DNA of 64,000 nucleotides from Tissierellales bacterium (lineage in GTDB: Bacteria; Bacillota; Clostridia; Tissierellales; Sedimentibacteraceae). Within the stretch, counting starts at the first letter, position 1. Each line of letters starts with the position of its first letter. A model generated the notes under the pieces. That model ran no database searches. It was not told where the DNA came from and saw only the letters and a list, made by a program, of their open reading frames with translations. Position numbers and translations under genes: made by a program. Of this stretch, positions 63,748-64,000 are shown in pieces. The stretch is taken from assembly GCA_018433765.1 (NCBI GenBank), contig JAHDQO010000016.1:30450-94449 (forward strand). The letters run 5' to 3'.

Positions 63748-64000
63748 AATCTCACCACCCTCTTTCCTTTTTAAACGAGTAATTAGTAACGAATAACGAG
63801 TAACATGGTATAAATTTTCTTTTAGAAAATTTATTTTTATTTATTATTATTCCGTGTCCTTCCGTGTTATTCCGTGGTTAATAAAATATAACATAAACGA
63901 ATGATGAGAAACTAGGAACGAGTAACATGGTAGCTTTACTACGTAAATCAATTAATCATAAATTATCAACTGTATTTAAGAAGTGCGAAGCACAATTCCG
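63748..64000. other. Right-end intergenic rich in dispersed repeats
   Basis: Two copies of the CGAGTAAC-type repeat (63773-63809 and 63895-63932) frame a TTCCGTG triplicate (about 63850-63878). No gene is visible. Confidence 0.6.

Overview
The window is low-GC, AT-rich DNA from an anaerobic, spore-forming Firmicute, most likely an amino-acid-fermenting member of the Clostridia or Tissierellales. Evidence: spore photoproduct lyase, AbrB, a clostridial type I-B (Cst1/Cst2/Cas5t) CRISPR system, 2-hydroxyacyl-CoA dehydratase activase-type proteins, NhaC antiporters, sigma-54 regulators of amino-acid metabolism, and AGGAGG-type ribosome sites. I see no rRNA, tRNA or intact insertion sequence. The species cannot be fixed from sequence alone.

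Layout. (1) 1-13,200 is ordinary chromosome: a left-truncated alpha/beta hydrolase with two EF-hand loops, an AraC/GyrI regulator, an RmlC-like epimerase, a TIGR04076-GNAT fusion, a GH1 glycosidase convergent with a GPH sugar symporter (sharing one terminator inside their overlapping 3' ends), abrB, the UV-repair genes splB and uvsE around a comFB-like gene, small membrane and GNAT proteins, and a secreted SLH + WG-repeat protein. (2) 13,357-35,738 is a 22-kb CRISPR island: three arrays (about 10, 26 and 33 spacers) with homologous leaders on their right sides, one I-B cas operon (cas6-8b-7-5-3-4-1-2) and one III-B cmr operon (cmr1-2-3-CARF nuclease-4-5-6), all read leftward. A ribbon-helix-helix/acidic-protein gene pair lies between cmr1 and array 3. 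There is one Cas1/Cas2/Cas4 set and one Cas6, so the three arrays and the Cmr complex probably share them. (3) 35,739-41,106 holds a split CoA-dehydratase activase set and the CstA peptide/pyruvate-type transporter. (4) 41,412-47,577 holds a coiled-coil protein, a QueG-like Fe-S protein, a GT8 glycosyltransferase, a serine hydrolase and an ABC-F protein with an antibiotic-attenuator-like leader. (5) 47,578-63,747 is an amino-acid catabolic region: two sigma-54 activators, two NhaC antiporters, a GcvPA/GcvPB-like pair strongly diverged at the usual glycine-decarboxylase motifs, an SDR, an NAD-kinase-like protein, Ald-like and opine-dehydrogenase-like enzymes, a PhzF isomerase and an Fe-S electron carrier.

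How it fits together. Two -24/-12 promoters can be read directly: one before the SDR-gcvPA-gcvPB-NADK operon (54,335-54,350) and one before ald (60,374-60,389). Each lies next to a sigma-54 activator gene. I infer two substrate-induced amino-acid utilisation modules, each with its own NhaC-type carrier. The first, built on the diverged GcvP-like heterodimer without GcvT or GcvH, is the best candidate here for an undescribed pathway. The clearest regulatory finding is the ABC-F leader: a sigma-A promoter, a 26-codon leader peptide and two intrinsic-terminator hairpins. The CRISPR island shows an identical spacer at position 2 of two arrays and related spacers against variant targets.
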